Positions 41,877 to 52,093 of a DNA stretch of 64,000 bases are shown one piece after another. Below the pieces are notes generated by a model, which was not told where the DNA came from, made no database searches, and saw only the letters and a program-made list of their open reading frames with translations. The number at the start of each line of letters is the position of its first letter. The first letter of the stretch is position 1. A program made the position numbers and the translations under genes. Location: contig JAHDVF020000419.1 of assembly GCA_022606425.2 (NCBI GenBank), positions 1 through 64,000 on the forward strand, read 5' to 3'. The stretch comes from Lepidostoma basale. Its lineage: Eukaryota > Arthropoda > Insecta > Trichoptera > Lepidostomatidae.

Positions 41877-42163
41877 CCTTCTAGATTCAGTTGCGGTTCT
41901 GGAGGTCACTGGACACGCAAACACAGCAAACAAGTTACACTTACTTAAATGTTATAGGTCAATATTGACTTGCAGAGCTGTAGACACCGTGTCGGTAACG
42001 GTTTAATTTATAATAAGATGGTTCGAATGTACGGCGACAGATGTCTTATTATCGGTTTGCGAAACAGCGACTGACAGATTTCCAATTTCAGAGGGATCAT
42101 ATTCATAGACATTTTTTGCGTCTTTCCATAGACAAAACATCATGTGTCGATTATCTTACTTTT
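41877..42163 (-). promoter_or_regulatory. Upstream region of the minus-strand 11-finger gene
   Basis: TCTATGGAAA (42123-42132 on minus) and CGTGTCCAGTGACC near the ATG. CGGTTTAATTTATAATAAGATG (41999-42020 on plus) matches the region before 61678 inverted. Confidence 0.5.
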
Positions 42164-42628
42164 CAATGCCGTCTTGAAAGTATTTACCAGGCCGTTAGCA
42201 CATAGATAATATTTGCAACATGGAGCTATTGTAGGCCGTAAGTATGTGTATCGTGCCGTGATCTCGTATTTTATTTCCATTATAAATGTGAAATAAATGT
42301 AAAATACGACTACGATCGTATTATTATTCCTTATAGACGTGTTATAAATATTTTAATATACTACATTTGTGTTTCCGCAGTGCCGGTATGTCAAATTTAC
42401 TTTCTCCTCGTGCGGGCCATTTGTAAAGTATTTATATGCATTTTCTTCAGTGTGTTTACTTTATAAAAGTACTAGTAATATATTGAACACACATTTAATT
42501 GTATAATATAGTTTGTGTACAACTTTGGTATGAAAAATGTTCTGACATTTGACAGCTGTCAAATCGATGGACCCAGAGTTATAAACTTAACATTGCGGCT
42601 TGATAAACATAGATTCGAGACGGCATTG
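42164..42628. mobile_element. hAT-like MITE with 8-bp target duplication
   Basis: 465 bp, ends CAATGCCGTCTTGAAAG and TTCGAGACGGCATTG. TTACTTTT at 42156-42163 and again at 42629-42636. The 8-bp duplication and CAATG terminus fit the hAT superfamily (YARNG ends). Confidence 0.85.
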
Positions 42629-42646
42629 TTACTTTTGCTTAGGAAC

Positions 42647-43090
42647 CAATGCCGTCTCGAATCATTGTTTATCAAGCAGTAATGTTAAGTTTATAACTCT
42701 GGGTCCTGACGATCGAGTAAAAATATCGTGACTTTTTCGAAGCAATTAATAAATATAAAATTTTTTACAATATTATTGTATTATGCATAATAATTATGAA
42801 TTTTGAGGTTTATGTATTATGAATGTTGAAGTTAAAGTATTATGAAATTTGAGTTACATCGATAGATTATTCTGAACATTTTACATACCAAAGCTGTACA
42901 CAAACTAAATTATACAATTCAACGTGCGTTCAATATATTACTAGTACTTTTAGAACGTAAACACACTGAAGGAATTGCATATACATACTTTACAAATCGT
43001 CCGCTCGAGGAGAGAGGTTAGATAGAGTAAAATTGACATACCGGCACTGTGGAAACACGAATGTATTATATGAAAGTGTTTGTAACACGT
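42647..43090. mobile_element. hAT-like MITE, truncated
   Basis: Begins CAATGCCGTCTCGAATCATTG, in opposite orientation to its neighbour 18 bp away, and continues to ATGAAAGTGTTTGTAACACG, where the LTR element starts. The other end is missing. Confidence 0.7.
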
Positions 43091-44026
43091 TGATATAGCC
43101 ATGTTTCATGGCATAATAGGTGAGGTTGCACTAGGCAAGTTTTACACGACCGAAAAGGCGTTTTCTCTCTGGAGGCTTGTTTGATCTTAGTTAAGTTTAA
43201 TTTTAATTAGTGATAAGATTATGAAAGACATTTTAAAAACAATAAGTGAGTGAAAAATAATAGCGTTCTGCCCGGTACCGCAAAGCAGTTAGGTACTGCC
43301 GGGCCCAATTTTCTTGTGTGGCCACACTTTGAAGGGAATGACCTAACCCCTCACCCTGTAGAGCAGGCTCGAGAGCGGCGCTCGGGAGTTGAAAATCAGA
43401 CTTCGGAGGAGGCGGACGTGCGGCTTCGCGCCCGCTGGCCGCGGCGCGCTGGCCAGAGGCCATTCCCGCCTCGCACGTCCCTCTTGGCGCGGACGCCATT
43501 AGCGGCCGACTCGCCACCACGCTGGCTTCGCAGATCACCGTCCTTGTGCTAACCAAAAGCGCCAGCCTATCATCATTGGGGCCTGATGCTGACCACGGCT
43601 GTCTCAGCGATGGAGACCAGACCGACTCGCTCCTCGCTCTCCCTCGCTGTTCCGCCTCGAACGTCCCTCGTGGTGTGGACGCCACGTGCCGGCTGGATCG
43701 ACGACTTCGCAGATCAGATCAAGTAGTGTTAATTCAGTGACGGAGTAGCTTTAAGTCGTTCCAACGATTAGCAAGTAAGTCATCTTTAGTTTATAAGTGA
43801 TCTTGTTTATTTGTTTTTGTATGTTTGTGTTTAAATATAAGTGTAAATAGCAAATATTGGTTTCAATCTCATATCACTATACATCCCGGAGCATCTTAGA
43901 GATCGAATAATAATCACATTAGCGAATAAACACTGGGCAATACGTTGTGAGAGAGTGCTTCGAGATATGGACTGAGATACGACTAATCGTCATGTTTCAC
44001 CCCGTGTCGGGAGCATCTTCGTAACA
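43091..44026 (+). repeat. 5' LTR
   Basis: TG...CA repeat. Its central part (about 43300-43690) is very GC-rich and hardly matches the partner LTR, while both flanks match closely. Confidence 0.65.
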
Positions 44027-45199
44027 AATGGCGCCATAGCGTGGGACTCGGCGTATTTGAATTTTAATTAAATATAATTAATAATTCAGACGCTGTCTGG
44101 TTAAGGGAGATCAAACGAACACGCGACCTAGAGAAGAGTTGAATGCTAAAATCTGAGCTAGCAATAAATATTGTAGATTCGCTAATGTTGATATTTGTTT
44201 TCTGATTGTTCCGAGATGGTGTGATGTCGAGATTGAAACCAATTCATAATTTTATATTTTATTTGTAAGCATTTGTGAAAACCGATATGTCATTTTGTTT
44301 ATTTACTCGTACGTCGGTTAATTTTGAATTTCGAATTTCAAACAAGTAAGCAAATACAGATTATAATCTCATACCGTTGTAAAGTCAACTGATAAGAGAG
44401 AAAGTTTTAAGGAAATTACCCAGCCGAATTTCTTTTGTTCCCTGGCTAGATAAGCTTGCGGCGGATTGACCAGGTATACGTTTAGCAAACATCGTAAATA
44501 TTAAGGGTCTAGCGGCCGACCAACGGTGCGTTAAAATTTCAAATTCTAATCCTTTAATTGCTCTTTAGAATTCGGCCGTTTTATTGTTCTGAATGAGCCT
44601 TTGACAAATATGTGTATTTTTTGCATTTTTTTTTAACAAAGAAACAAAAATTTGCTGGCGCCCAATCTGTAATAATATCAAGTTTTCACGAATGCAACTA
44701 CATTTTTATAATAATTTTAAACAGCCATCCAGGGAGAAAAATTTAAATTAGTTCTCCGTGAGTTATAATTAGTATGTGAATGGATTAGGTATTAAGGAAG
44801 CGTCTTGTTTGTAGTTCAAAGCAATAGGGGTTGGATGTATCGGATGTACATTTGTAAAGTAATCTACTTGTATGTCGTGCCATGTGATATTTTTATCCTT
44901 CCACCGGTCTATAACTTAATTTAATAACCATTAAATTAAGATGACTAAGCGACATAGCAGACTAGATCCCAACATTGGCTTTTGAGAAAGGGAAGACGTT
45001 ACATGCGATGAGACTGCCGCTTTCAAAATTTTAAGAAAAACAAGTTCAATCCTAAACTTGCCGACACGAGATTTTGTTTTGAATTTTTTTTAAATTCGAT
45101 TCATATCACCACCAATTCGCACGAATTAAGTGTCGATAATTTAGTTTTGTTTTAGATAGTAGTGTAAGGCGATGCAAGAAAGAACACGATGTAGAGATA

Positions 45200-45405
45200 A
45201 GACAGTGCGAAAAAGCGATTGCTCCAGGCTTTCTGATTAGTTCCCCGGATGACGCAATTCCCGGGCGGCCTTCAATCGGCGAGAGGGAGATAGTACTCTA
45301 TGAGAGTCGAAGACAGTGCGAAGAAGCGGAAGCTCCCCGACCAGGCATCGGATGACGGAATTCCCGAATGGCCTTTGATCGGCGAGAAAGGGATGGTACG
45401 ATATG
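45200..45405 (+). repeat. Internal tandem duplication, unit about 105 bp
   Basis: CAGTGCGAAAAAGCG...GATGACGCAATTCCCGGGCGGCC and CAGTGCGAAGAAGCG...GATGACGGAATTCCCGAATGGCC are consecutive diverged copies inside the LTR element. Confidence 0.8.
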
Positions 45406-45851
45406 GGATAATGGAATCTTCTACCATGTAATGAGAGAAAAACGAGTTTCTCAGTTCCGGAAGAGAAATACCCGGCAATTAGTTATAAGATAGATAGCGT
45501 TTAGAAAAACGGTTTTTGTGTAAATGACGAGGGGAGGCAAGTCGAATCAAATGTATAGAGGTGCTAATGAAGAATGTAATTCTGTTACATACCGCAATAT
45601 TCTTTCAATTCGTAATCGAATCTACCTGTTACATGTTTTATGCTGCCTCGCGTGAATCGCGAGCTTTCCTATAAGTGGAGTAGCAGGGACAGCGATAGGG
45701 ATAGGGATTCCATTAGTGATCGCCATACGCGAAAAATCTAGTTGGATTGCGCAATTTCAAAAATTTCAATGCAATAATTTTTTTTTTAAAGCTGTTTTTT
45801 CCCAATGTTCTTTTCTTAGTTTAGTGCAATCTCATTTTAAGTAGTGGGGAT

Positions 45852-46779
45852 TGATATAGCCATGTTTCATGGCATAATAGGTGAGATTGCACTGGACAAA
45901 TTTTACATGACCGAAAAGGCGTTTTCTCTCTGGAGGCTTGTTTGATCTTTGTTAAGTTTAATTTTAATTAGTGATAAGATTATGAAAGACAATTTAAAAA
46001 CAATAATAGTGATGACAATTCTGTGAGTGAAAAAAAAATAGCGTTCTGCCCCGGTATCGCAAAGCAGTTAGGTACTGCCAGCCGGATGCAGAGAGTGGCC
46101 ACATTTGGGAGGGGATGATCTAACTCCCCGCCCTGCAGAGTTCCGGGCAGCTCTCCCCCAGTCTACCACCGGCCTCCGGGAAAGGAACATCTCTCCCTCG
46201 CGCGGACGCGCGCCGGAGGGGAGATAGTCTAAAAAGATCGCGAAGTGTTATACCGAACGCCGGGAAGTGATTCTGGAAAAGATCGCGATATTGCCGCATG
46301 GCGTCAGTAACCATGGCGTCAGCTCATCACCATTGGGGCGTGATGCTGGCCACCGCTGTCGCTGTGAAGAAGACCCGTGCCCTCCGCGGTCCATCATCCG
46401 CGTGATGCTTCTGTGTTATGCAGCCTCCGGCAGTCCTTGATGCTGGCCACGACGGTCCTCGCCGCAGATCAAGTAGCGTTATTCAGTGACGGAGTAGTTT
46501 TAAGTCGTTCCAACGATTAGCAAGTAAGTCATCTTTCATTTATAAGTGATATGTTTCTTTCTTTTTGTATGTTTGTGTAAATAAATATAAGTGTAAATAG
46601 TAAATATTGGTTTCGATCTCATATCACTATACATCCCGGAGCAGTCTCAATTAACATAATAATGATTACATTAGCGAATAAACACTGGGCAATACGTTGT
46701 GAGAGAATGCTTCGAGATCGGGAGTGGAGCACGGGTAATCTTCATGTTTCACCCCGTGTCGAAAGCATTCTTCGTAACA
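45852..46779 (+). repeat. 3' LTR
   Basis: Partner of 43091-44026. Shares the first 210 bp or so and the last 350 bp; the GC-rich middle differs. Confidence 0.65.
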
Positions 46780-46857
46780 ATATCAATATCAGTAACATAG
46801 TACCCACCTACCAGGTAATTTTATTTTTACAAAAAAAGGTATTCAATATACTCGTAC

Positions 46858-47109
46858 GATGTTTTGTCTATGGAAAAACGAAATAAAAAGTCTATGGATA
46901 CGATCTCTCTGGAATCGGGAATCTGTCAGTGCCGGTAGCTATTTCGCGAGCCGATTATTGGACGTCAGTCGCGGTACATTCGAACCATCTTATTCCGACA
47001 CTGTGTCAATATTTCATTTCGCTCCGCAAGTCAATATTTCATTTCGCGTAACTAGTTTGCTGTGATTGCGTGTCCAGTGACTACCAGAACCGCAACTGAA
47101 TCTAGAAGG
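46858..47109 (+). promoter_or_regulatory. Upstream region of the plus-strand 11-finger gene
   Basis: TCTATGGAAA (46867-46876), GAATCTGTCAGTGCCG, TCGCGGTACATTCGAA and GTGTCCAGTGAC before the ATG, shared with 61390-61677 and, inverted, with 41877-42163. Confidence 0.55.
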
Positions 47110-48486
47110 ATGGAAGACTATTTATCTGGGAGCACCGAGAGAGAGAGTTCGGAACAATCGGAGGGTGTGTTATTGCCTTGTGTTACGTCTGAGCTGGAAC
47201 CGGCTACCTGGGAAGTCAGCGGAGACGACGATAACATTGCGGAGCAACTTAATCAAGAAACGAGTTCGATGAATATCACAATTGTCAAGGTTGAGTCTCT
47301 CAGTAATGAAAACGATTTTAAAGAGAAATTGAAAGAAGATATAGAAAAAGATTCGATAGGCCCCACTTATGTTAAGCTAGAGCCTGCGGATGGCGAAAAC
47401 GATTGTACACTCGACGAAACGTTCGCTTTAGATATAGATGTGTCATACAATATTGTGAAGCAAGATCCAGTAGAATTACTAGGGTCAGGAACCAAACCGT
47501 TCAAAATACAGGCAGAATTACAAAGTAATTTGCCTAATCATTCAGAATATAAGTCATTTAAAAGTTTAACCTGTAGAGAACGGTTTAAAACAAAATTAGA
47601 GTTAAAAAAACATTGTACTACTCATTTGGATCTAAAATTATTGGAATGTTCAATTTGCTTTAAATCGTATAAATTTAAATCACAACTAAAATCTCATTTG
47701 CTTTCTCATTCGGATGTAAGAACATTTGAATGTTCCACGTGCAACAAATCGTTTAAAACTAAAGGAGACTTAAAACAACATTTTATAACTCATTCTGATT
47801 TAAAACTGTTTGATTGTTCAACGTGCAACAAATGCTTTAAAACTAAAAATGAGTTAAAACTACATTTTATGACTCATTCTAATGTCAAACTGTTTGAATG
47901 TTCAACGTGCAACAAACCTTTTAAATCAAAATCACAATTGAAATCTCATATGCTTACTCATTCAGATGTAAGACTGTTTGAATGTTCAGTTTGCTATAAG
48001 TCGTATAAAACAAAATCAAAATTAAAAACTCATTTGCTTGCTCATTCGGATGTAAGACCATTTGAATGTTTAACGTGCTACAAACCGTTTAAATTAAAAT
48101 CACATTTGAAATCTCATATGCTTACTCATTCAGATGTAAGATTATTTGATTGTTCAACATGCAACAAATCGTTCAAAAACAAATCGCATTTAAAATCCCA
48201 TTTGCTTTCTCATTCTGATGTTAAAACATTCGAGTGTTCAACTTGCAAAAAAATGTTAAAAACAAAACGGGAATTAAAAGGACATTATCTTACTCATTCA
48301 GGAGTAAAACCATTTGATTGTTCAATGTGTAACAAATCGTTTACACTTAAATCAAAATTAAAACAACATTTTAAGACTCATTCAGATGTAAAACTATTTG
48401 AATGTTCAACGTGCAACAAAGCGTTCAAAACAAAAGTATATTTAAAAAGACATTTGCCTGTTCATTCAGATGTTAATGTACTTTAA
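47110..48486 (+). CDS. C2H2 zinc-finger protein, 11 fingers, first one degenerate
   Basis: 458 residues from ATG 47110 (MEDYLSGSTERESSEQ). N-terminal motifs are weakened: the usual VKSEP is VTSELEP (Lys lost), while VKVES, VKLEPAD and VKQDPVE remain. The first finger reads FKSLTCRERF, having lost its first zinc Cys; ten complete fingers follow, ending LKRHLPVHSDVNVL. Fingers 2-6 are almost identical to those of 40494-41876, the rest differ, consistent with block exchange. It lies head-to-head with the minus-strand paralogue across the LTR element. Confidence 0.9.
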   Translation: MEDYLSGSTERESSEQSEGVLLPCVTSELEPATWEVSGDDDNIAEQLNQETSSMNITIVKVESLSNENDFKEKLKEDIEKDSIGPTYVKLEPADGENDCTLDETFALDIDVSYNIVKQDPVELLGSGTKPFKIQAELQSNLPNHSEYKSFKSLTCRERFKTKLELKKHCTTHLDLKLLECSICFKSYKFKSQLKSHLLSHSDVRTFECSTCNKSFKTKGDLKQHFITHSDLKLFDCSTCNKCFKTKNELKLHFMTHSNVKLFECSTCNKPFKSKSQLKSHMLTHSDVRLFECSVCYKSYKTKSKLKTHLLAHSDVRPFECLTCYKPFKLKSHLKSHMLTHSDVRLFDCSTCNKSFKNKSHLKSHLLSHSDVKTFECSTCKKMLKTKRELKGHYLTHSGVKPFDCSMCNKSFTLKSKLKQHFKTHSDVKLFECSTCNKAFKTKVYLKRHLPVHSDVNVL

Positions 48487-48900
48487 TGTTCGACGTGAAA
48501 CAAACCGTTTAAAACAAACAAAGAATTAAAATCACATTATCACTCATTAGGTTGTATAGCTATGTGATTGTGCGAAGTTCAAATAAAACATTTAAAACAA
48601 TATTAGTTTACAAATCGCATTTTTTGTGCATCAAACTGTTCAAACGAAGTACGCATATAAGACTTTAGCTTACTCATTGGTCGCTTAAAGTATTATGCAT
48701 TACACAGTTAAAACCAAAATCTTACTTATAAAGAAATTATTTCTTTTAGATATAAAAACATTTAATCTTCATGCTACAAACCGTTTAATAAAAATTAAGA
48801 CTTGAAAAAATCTCCGATTTTAGACTGTAGATATACTGAATAACATTGAGCACTTCCAGGGTCCCCTCGCTGTATCATGGCCTTTTACTACCAGTGTTCC
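48487..48900 (+). pseudogene. Relic fingers and shared 3' flank
   Basis: After the stop, TGTTCGACGTGAAACAAACC and further decayed finger repeats continue out of frame, then the block GAATAACATTGAGCACTTCC that also ends the minus-strand paralogue's flank at about 39150-39185. Confidence 0.75.
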
Positions 48901-49456
48901 TCCTACTAAAGGCTTTAAGGGTTTAGGCCTACTCACGATTTTCATAAAATCGTTTATTTTTTATTGTTCATTTGATATCTCGATAATGTTATCTGAAACT
49001 TTCAAATAAATCCAATGAATAGTTTTCGAGATATCCTTCAATTACTGAAGGCTTCCTTGACCCACGATGCACATGACTGACGGTAGGAGTAAATAACCGC
49101 CATCGAACGAAAATATATTCATTAGCATTATGTATTAACCATATTTTATTTCCTTAAGTATTTCTTAGAAATTGTATTAGTTTTGACCATTTTGGGTTTT
49201 TGAAGTGGTTAAAATTTTAAGTTTGGCGTCAGTATACTGGGGCAGTTGCATAAAGCAGTCAATACTTGTGTGTTTATAAATAATTTAGGTAATTTATCAT
49301 GGGACGTAATAATAATGAAAAAGGTTCAAGAGAACTTCGAATTTCCGATAGTGTTCGTAAATCGCATACCGTTCAAAACGTGACGAACGTGTAAGCACAT
49401 CATCTAGAAAACTTAATGAAAACAAAAAAATATTTGCTGAAGAACTACTACCCGGC
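48901..49456 (+). other. Unassigned region with an unidentified coding remnant
   Basis: 48901-49298 shows nothing recognisable. At 49299 ATG opens MGRNNNEKGSRELRISDSVR, with a frameshift near 49378 into RDERVSTSSRKLNENKKIFA and EELLPGV, which is cut at 49457 by LINE-J2. It may be the N-terminus of a host gene or transposon protein; I do not recognise it. Confidence 0.3.
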
Positions 49457-50868
49457 GTTGAACCGTTTATTATAACGGAACAACATGGGTTCAGAAAAAA
49501 CGGTCAACTGACAAAAATCTTCTCATATTTACGGATTATGTAGCCGGGAATTGGATGCAGGTCACCAAGTAGACTGCTCGTACAATGATTTCTCCAAGGC
49601 ATTCGACACCGTAAATCGTGATATTCTTATCAGTAAATTAAATGAAATAGGTTTTACTTCTCGTCTTGTGTCTTTCTTTGTAAGTTACCTGAAATAGAGG
49701 ACGCAATTTGTATTTTATGTAAAATTTAACTCCCGACCATTTTACGTTTATTCAGGTGTACCCCAAGGCTCAAACCTAGGTCCACTTTTTTCTCAATCTT
49801 CATAAACGATGTAGCGAAAGCAATACACTTCCCGCGATTTCTTTTATTTGCAGATGACCTAAAATTTTTCTTAAAAATAACAACATTGGAGGACTGTTTG
49901 CGTTTGCAATCCGATATTGACAGGATTGTTGACTGGAACAAGCGCAACCAGATTTACTTCAACATATCCAAATGTGTTATAATGTCATTCTCTAGGGCGC
50001 ACTGCATTACATATCATCGATATTCCATGAGTAATGAGAGCCTCAAACGTGTATCTACTGTCAGAGATCTTGGGATAATTTACGAAAGTCGATTGACATT
50101 TCGTGCTCAGATCGAGAAGATATGTGACGTTTCGTTAAAGATGCTGGGTTTTGTTTTTCGAACTGTTAGGGTTTTCAGTGATACCCGGGTCCTAAGAACT
50201 CTGTATAACTCCTTAGTCAGAAGCAGACTCGAGGGAGGTGCCGTGATATGGAGTCCTCATGAGGCTCAGTATTCTCTCATGTTGGAGATGGTTCAAAAGA
50301 AATTCTTGAGACCCCTCTACATGAGAGAGTACGTGGTATATCCTTGGCTCTATCCAACGGCATTTCTCTTGGGTATGCTTGGGTATAACTCCCTCGAACT
50401 GAGGAGGGAAGGATTACTGTCAACACATTTTTTCAAACTGATTCGGGGCTCTATTGAGAACCCCTATTTTCTGGAGCAAATAGGTCTTTTTGTTCCTGAT
50501 AACTACCTGCGACAACGCCGACATCAATTGTTCTTTACTCCGTCACGCAGAACCAACCTGCCTTTGGTGATGCCAGTAGGAAGAGCAATTCGGACGCTGA
50601 ATCTAATCATCTCGGATTTGGACATTTTCAGTGTCAGTGAGGCAGTATTCATAAAAAAAATATTGCAAATTCTGGAAAGAGTACTGCCTCACTGACGTCG
50701 ACATATTTGGATTCCTTCTGATATGTATGATTTTTTGGTCTCATGTTGTTTTGTTTTATTTTATCTTTGTAATACCGTTTTGTGTCCAAATGAGTCGCCT
50801 AAATGTTTTATCGTTTGTAATGTCTCATTTGTGTATAATGTATAAATAAATTATATGAAATAAATTAC
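49457..50868 (+). pseudogene. LINE-J2 retrotransposon, RT to 3' end
   Basis: Starts in RT motif 1 (FIITEQHGFRK), with broken frames to FINDVAKAIHF and FLLFADDLKFFLK (catalytic FADD). From 49886 a 269-residue intact frame: EDCLRLQSDIDRIVDWNKRN, VSTVRDLGIIYESRLTF, SRLEGGAVIWSPHEAQYSLM, MREYVVYPWLYPTAFLLG, LFVPDNYLRQRRHQLFFTPS, LQILERVLPH. The 3' UTR ends in an AAATAAATTA tail. Longest copy of its subfamily; the 5' half is missing. Confidence 0.88.
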
Positions 50869-50879
50869 TCGTGTAAATT

Positions 50880-51500
50880 AATACATAATCGAAATAGTAT
50901 TTCTACAGCTGAATCGAGTGTATAAATTTAAATTGTTTTTTCTCGAAATTGTGGTTTGAAAGGTGGTGACTGCTGTAATTAAAAACCCGCTATATTGATT
51001 TGTATAATATATAAACAGCTTCTTGAAAACCTTTAAATACTGGTTCAAGTTAATATGATTTTATATTTAATTCAAAATTATGTTTTTATTAACAATAAAC
51101 ACACTCTTTAAATATCCCAGAAAAAAGAAAGGCCGTCATTTTGTTTATTTAATTAATAATGAAAAAAAGCTTAGATTTTTAATTAGATTAATATTAAACT
51201 AACGATTATTTTTTGTTCGTTGATTTTGTATGAACCAGTCAAGATAATGACGGTCACCGCAAAGCACGATTTGTGGGACGGGTCCAACAAGTATCGCGAT
51301 AACTTGTCTACAATAAATATATATTTGTCTTTTTTTTGCCAAATAAAGTCAAAATATGAAAAAACAAAACAATAACTGCGTATTATTTGTTTCGTAACAT
51401 AAATTAAACTACATTTTTTAACACTAATTTTTTCACACCCTTGACTAGGCCTTAAGTCCAGAGACGCGTCAAGCGGGAGTAGTGCAATATGTTAATGTGA
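50880..51500. repeat. Dispersed repeat, inverted copy of 37404-37985
   Basis: CGAAATAGTATTTCTACAGC to GACGCGTCAAGCGGGAGTAG. As at 35.8 kb, the repeat lies shortly downstream of a LINE-J2 copy. 51501-51629 holds nothing recognised. Confidence 0.75.
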
Positions 51501-51629
51501 ATTATAGTATTAGACTTGAGTACTTCATAATATATATGACCGGTGCTATAATTAGCTACGCTTGTGTCAGCCTTGATTGATATGTATATTTAAATACATT
51601 TTTCACAACCAGCTGACCATTTTTCTTCA

Positions 51630-52092
51630 AATCTAATCAAATCCGTAACAATTATAGTTTAAGACATCTACTGAGAACAGGTAAAATATAATAAATATAT
51701 AATATCAGGAACGCATGAAAGATAGTTCGACATCAGGAATACAAGATACGTCAAAAGTCAAAAATATTTGTCTTCTGAACGTACTTTCACGAATATGAAA
51801 GACGTCGGCCTCCGAAACGATCATGTTAAGAAGTTTGATTGCTCTCCCCACCGGGATCACCAAGGGCGGGTTAGTTCTGCATGCTGGGAGACAAAACAGT
51901 CTGTGCTGACGCTGTCGAAGATAATCATCAAGAACGACAAGAATGACGGAATTCTCAAAGAATCCCCTGATAAGTCTGAAGAAATAGGTAAGTGTGCACT
52001 CGTCCCTCCATATCTGTAAACTATTGGTCCCCAGCATGCCCAAGAGGAATGCAGTGAGATAAAGCCATGGATAGCTACCAAACTTCCTCATA
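51630..52092 (-). pseudogene. LINE-J C-terminal fragment
   Basis: Minus frame: MRKFGSYPWLYLTAFLLGML, FFRLIRGFFENSVIL, DDYLRQRQHRLFCLPACRTN, IVSEADVFHIREST. 3' UTR and degraded tail at 51625-51645. It is cut on the 5' side by the tail of the next LINE-J copy at 52094. Confidence 0.8.
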
Positions 52093-52093
52093 T

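Larger units (their letters stand above)
43091..46779 (+). mobile_element. Non-autonomous LTR retrotransposon
   Basis: Two direct repeats, 43091-44026 (936 bp) and 45852-46779 (928 bp), both starting TGATATAGCCATGTTTCATG and ending TTCGTAACA. Directly inside the left repeat is TGGCGCCATAGCGTGGGAC (44029 onward), a primer-binding-site-like sequence; before the right repeat is the purine-rich AGTAGTGGGGA. The interior is only 1.8 kb with no gag or pol frame. Flanking target duplication was not found, and the MITE on the left does not resume on the right, so one side has been rearranged. Confidence 0.7.

Noticed and set aside
41877..41933. N-terminal extension MFAVFACPVTSRTATESRR of the 11-finger protein
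   Set aside because: It translates the 5' UTR block; paralogues start at MED/MEG and the extension differs in start codon and upstream frame among copies.
43233..43740. GC-rich open frames of 100-150 codons in the left LTR
   Set aside because: Composition alone keeps them open; frames on both strands overlap, the partner LTR does not preserve them and no domain is visible.
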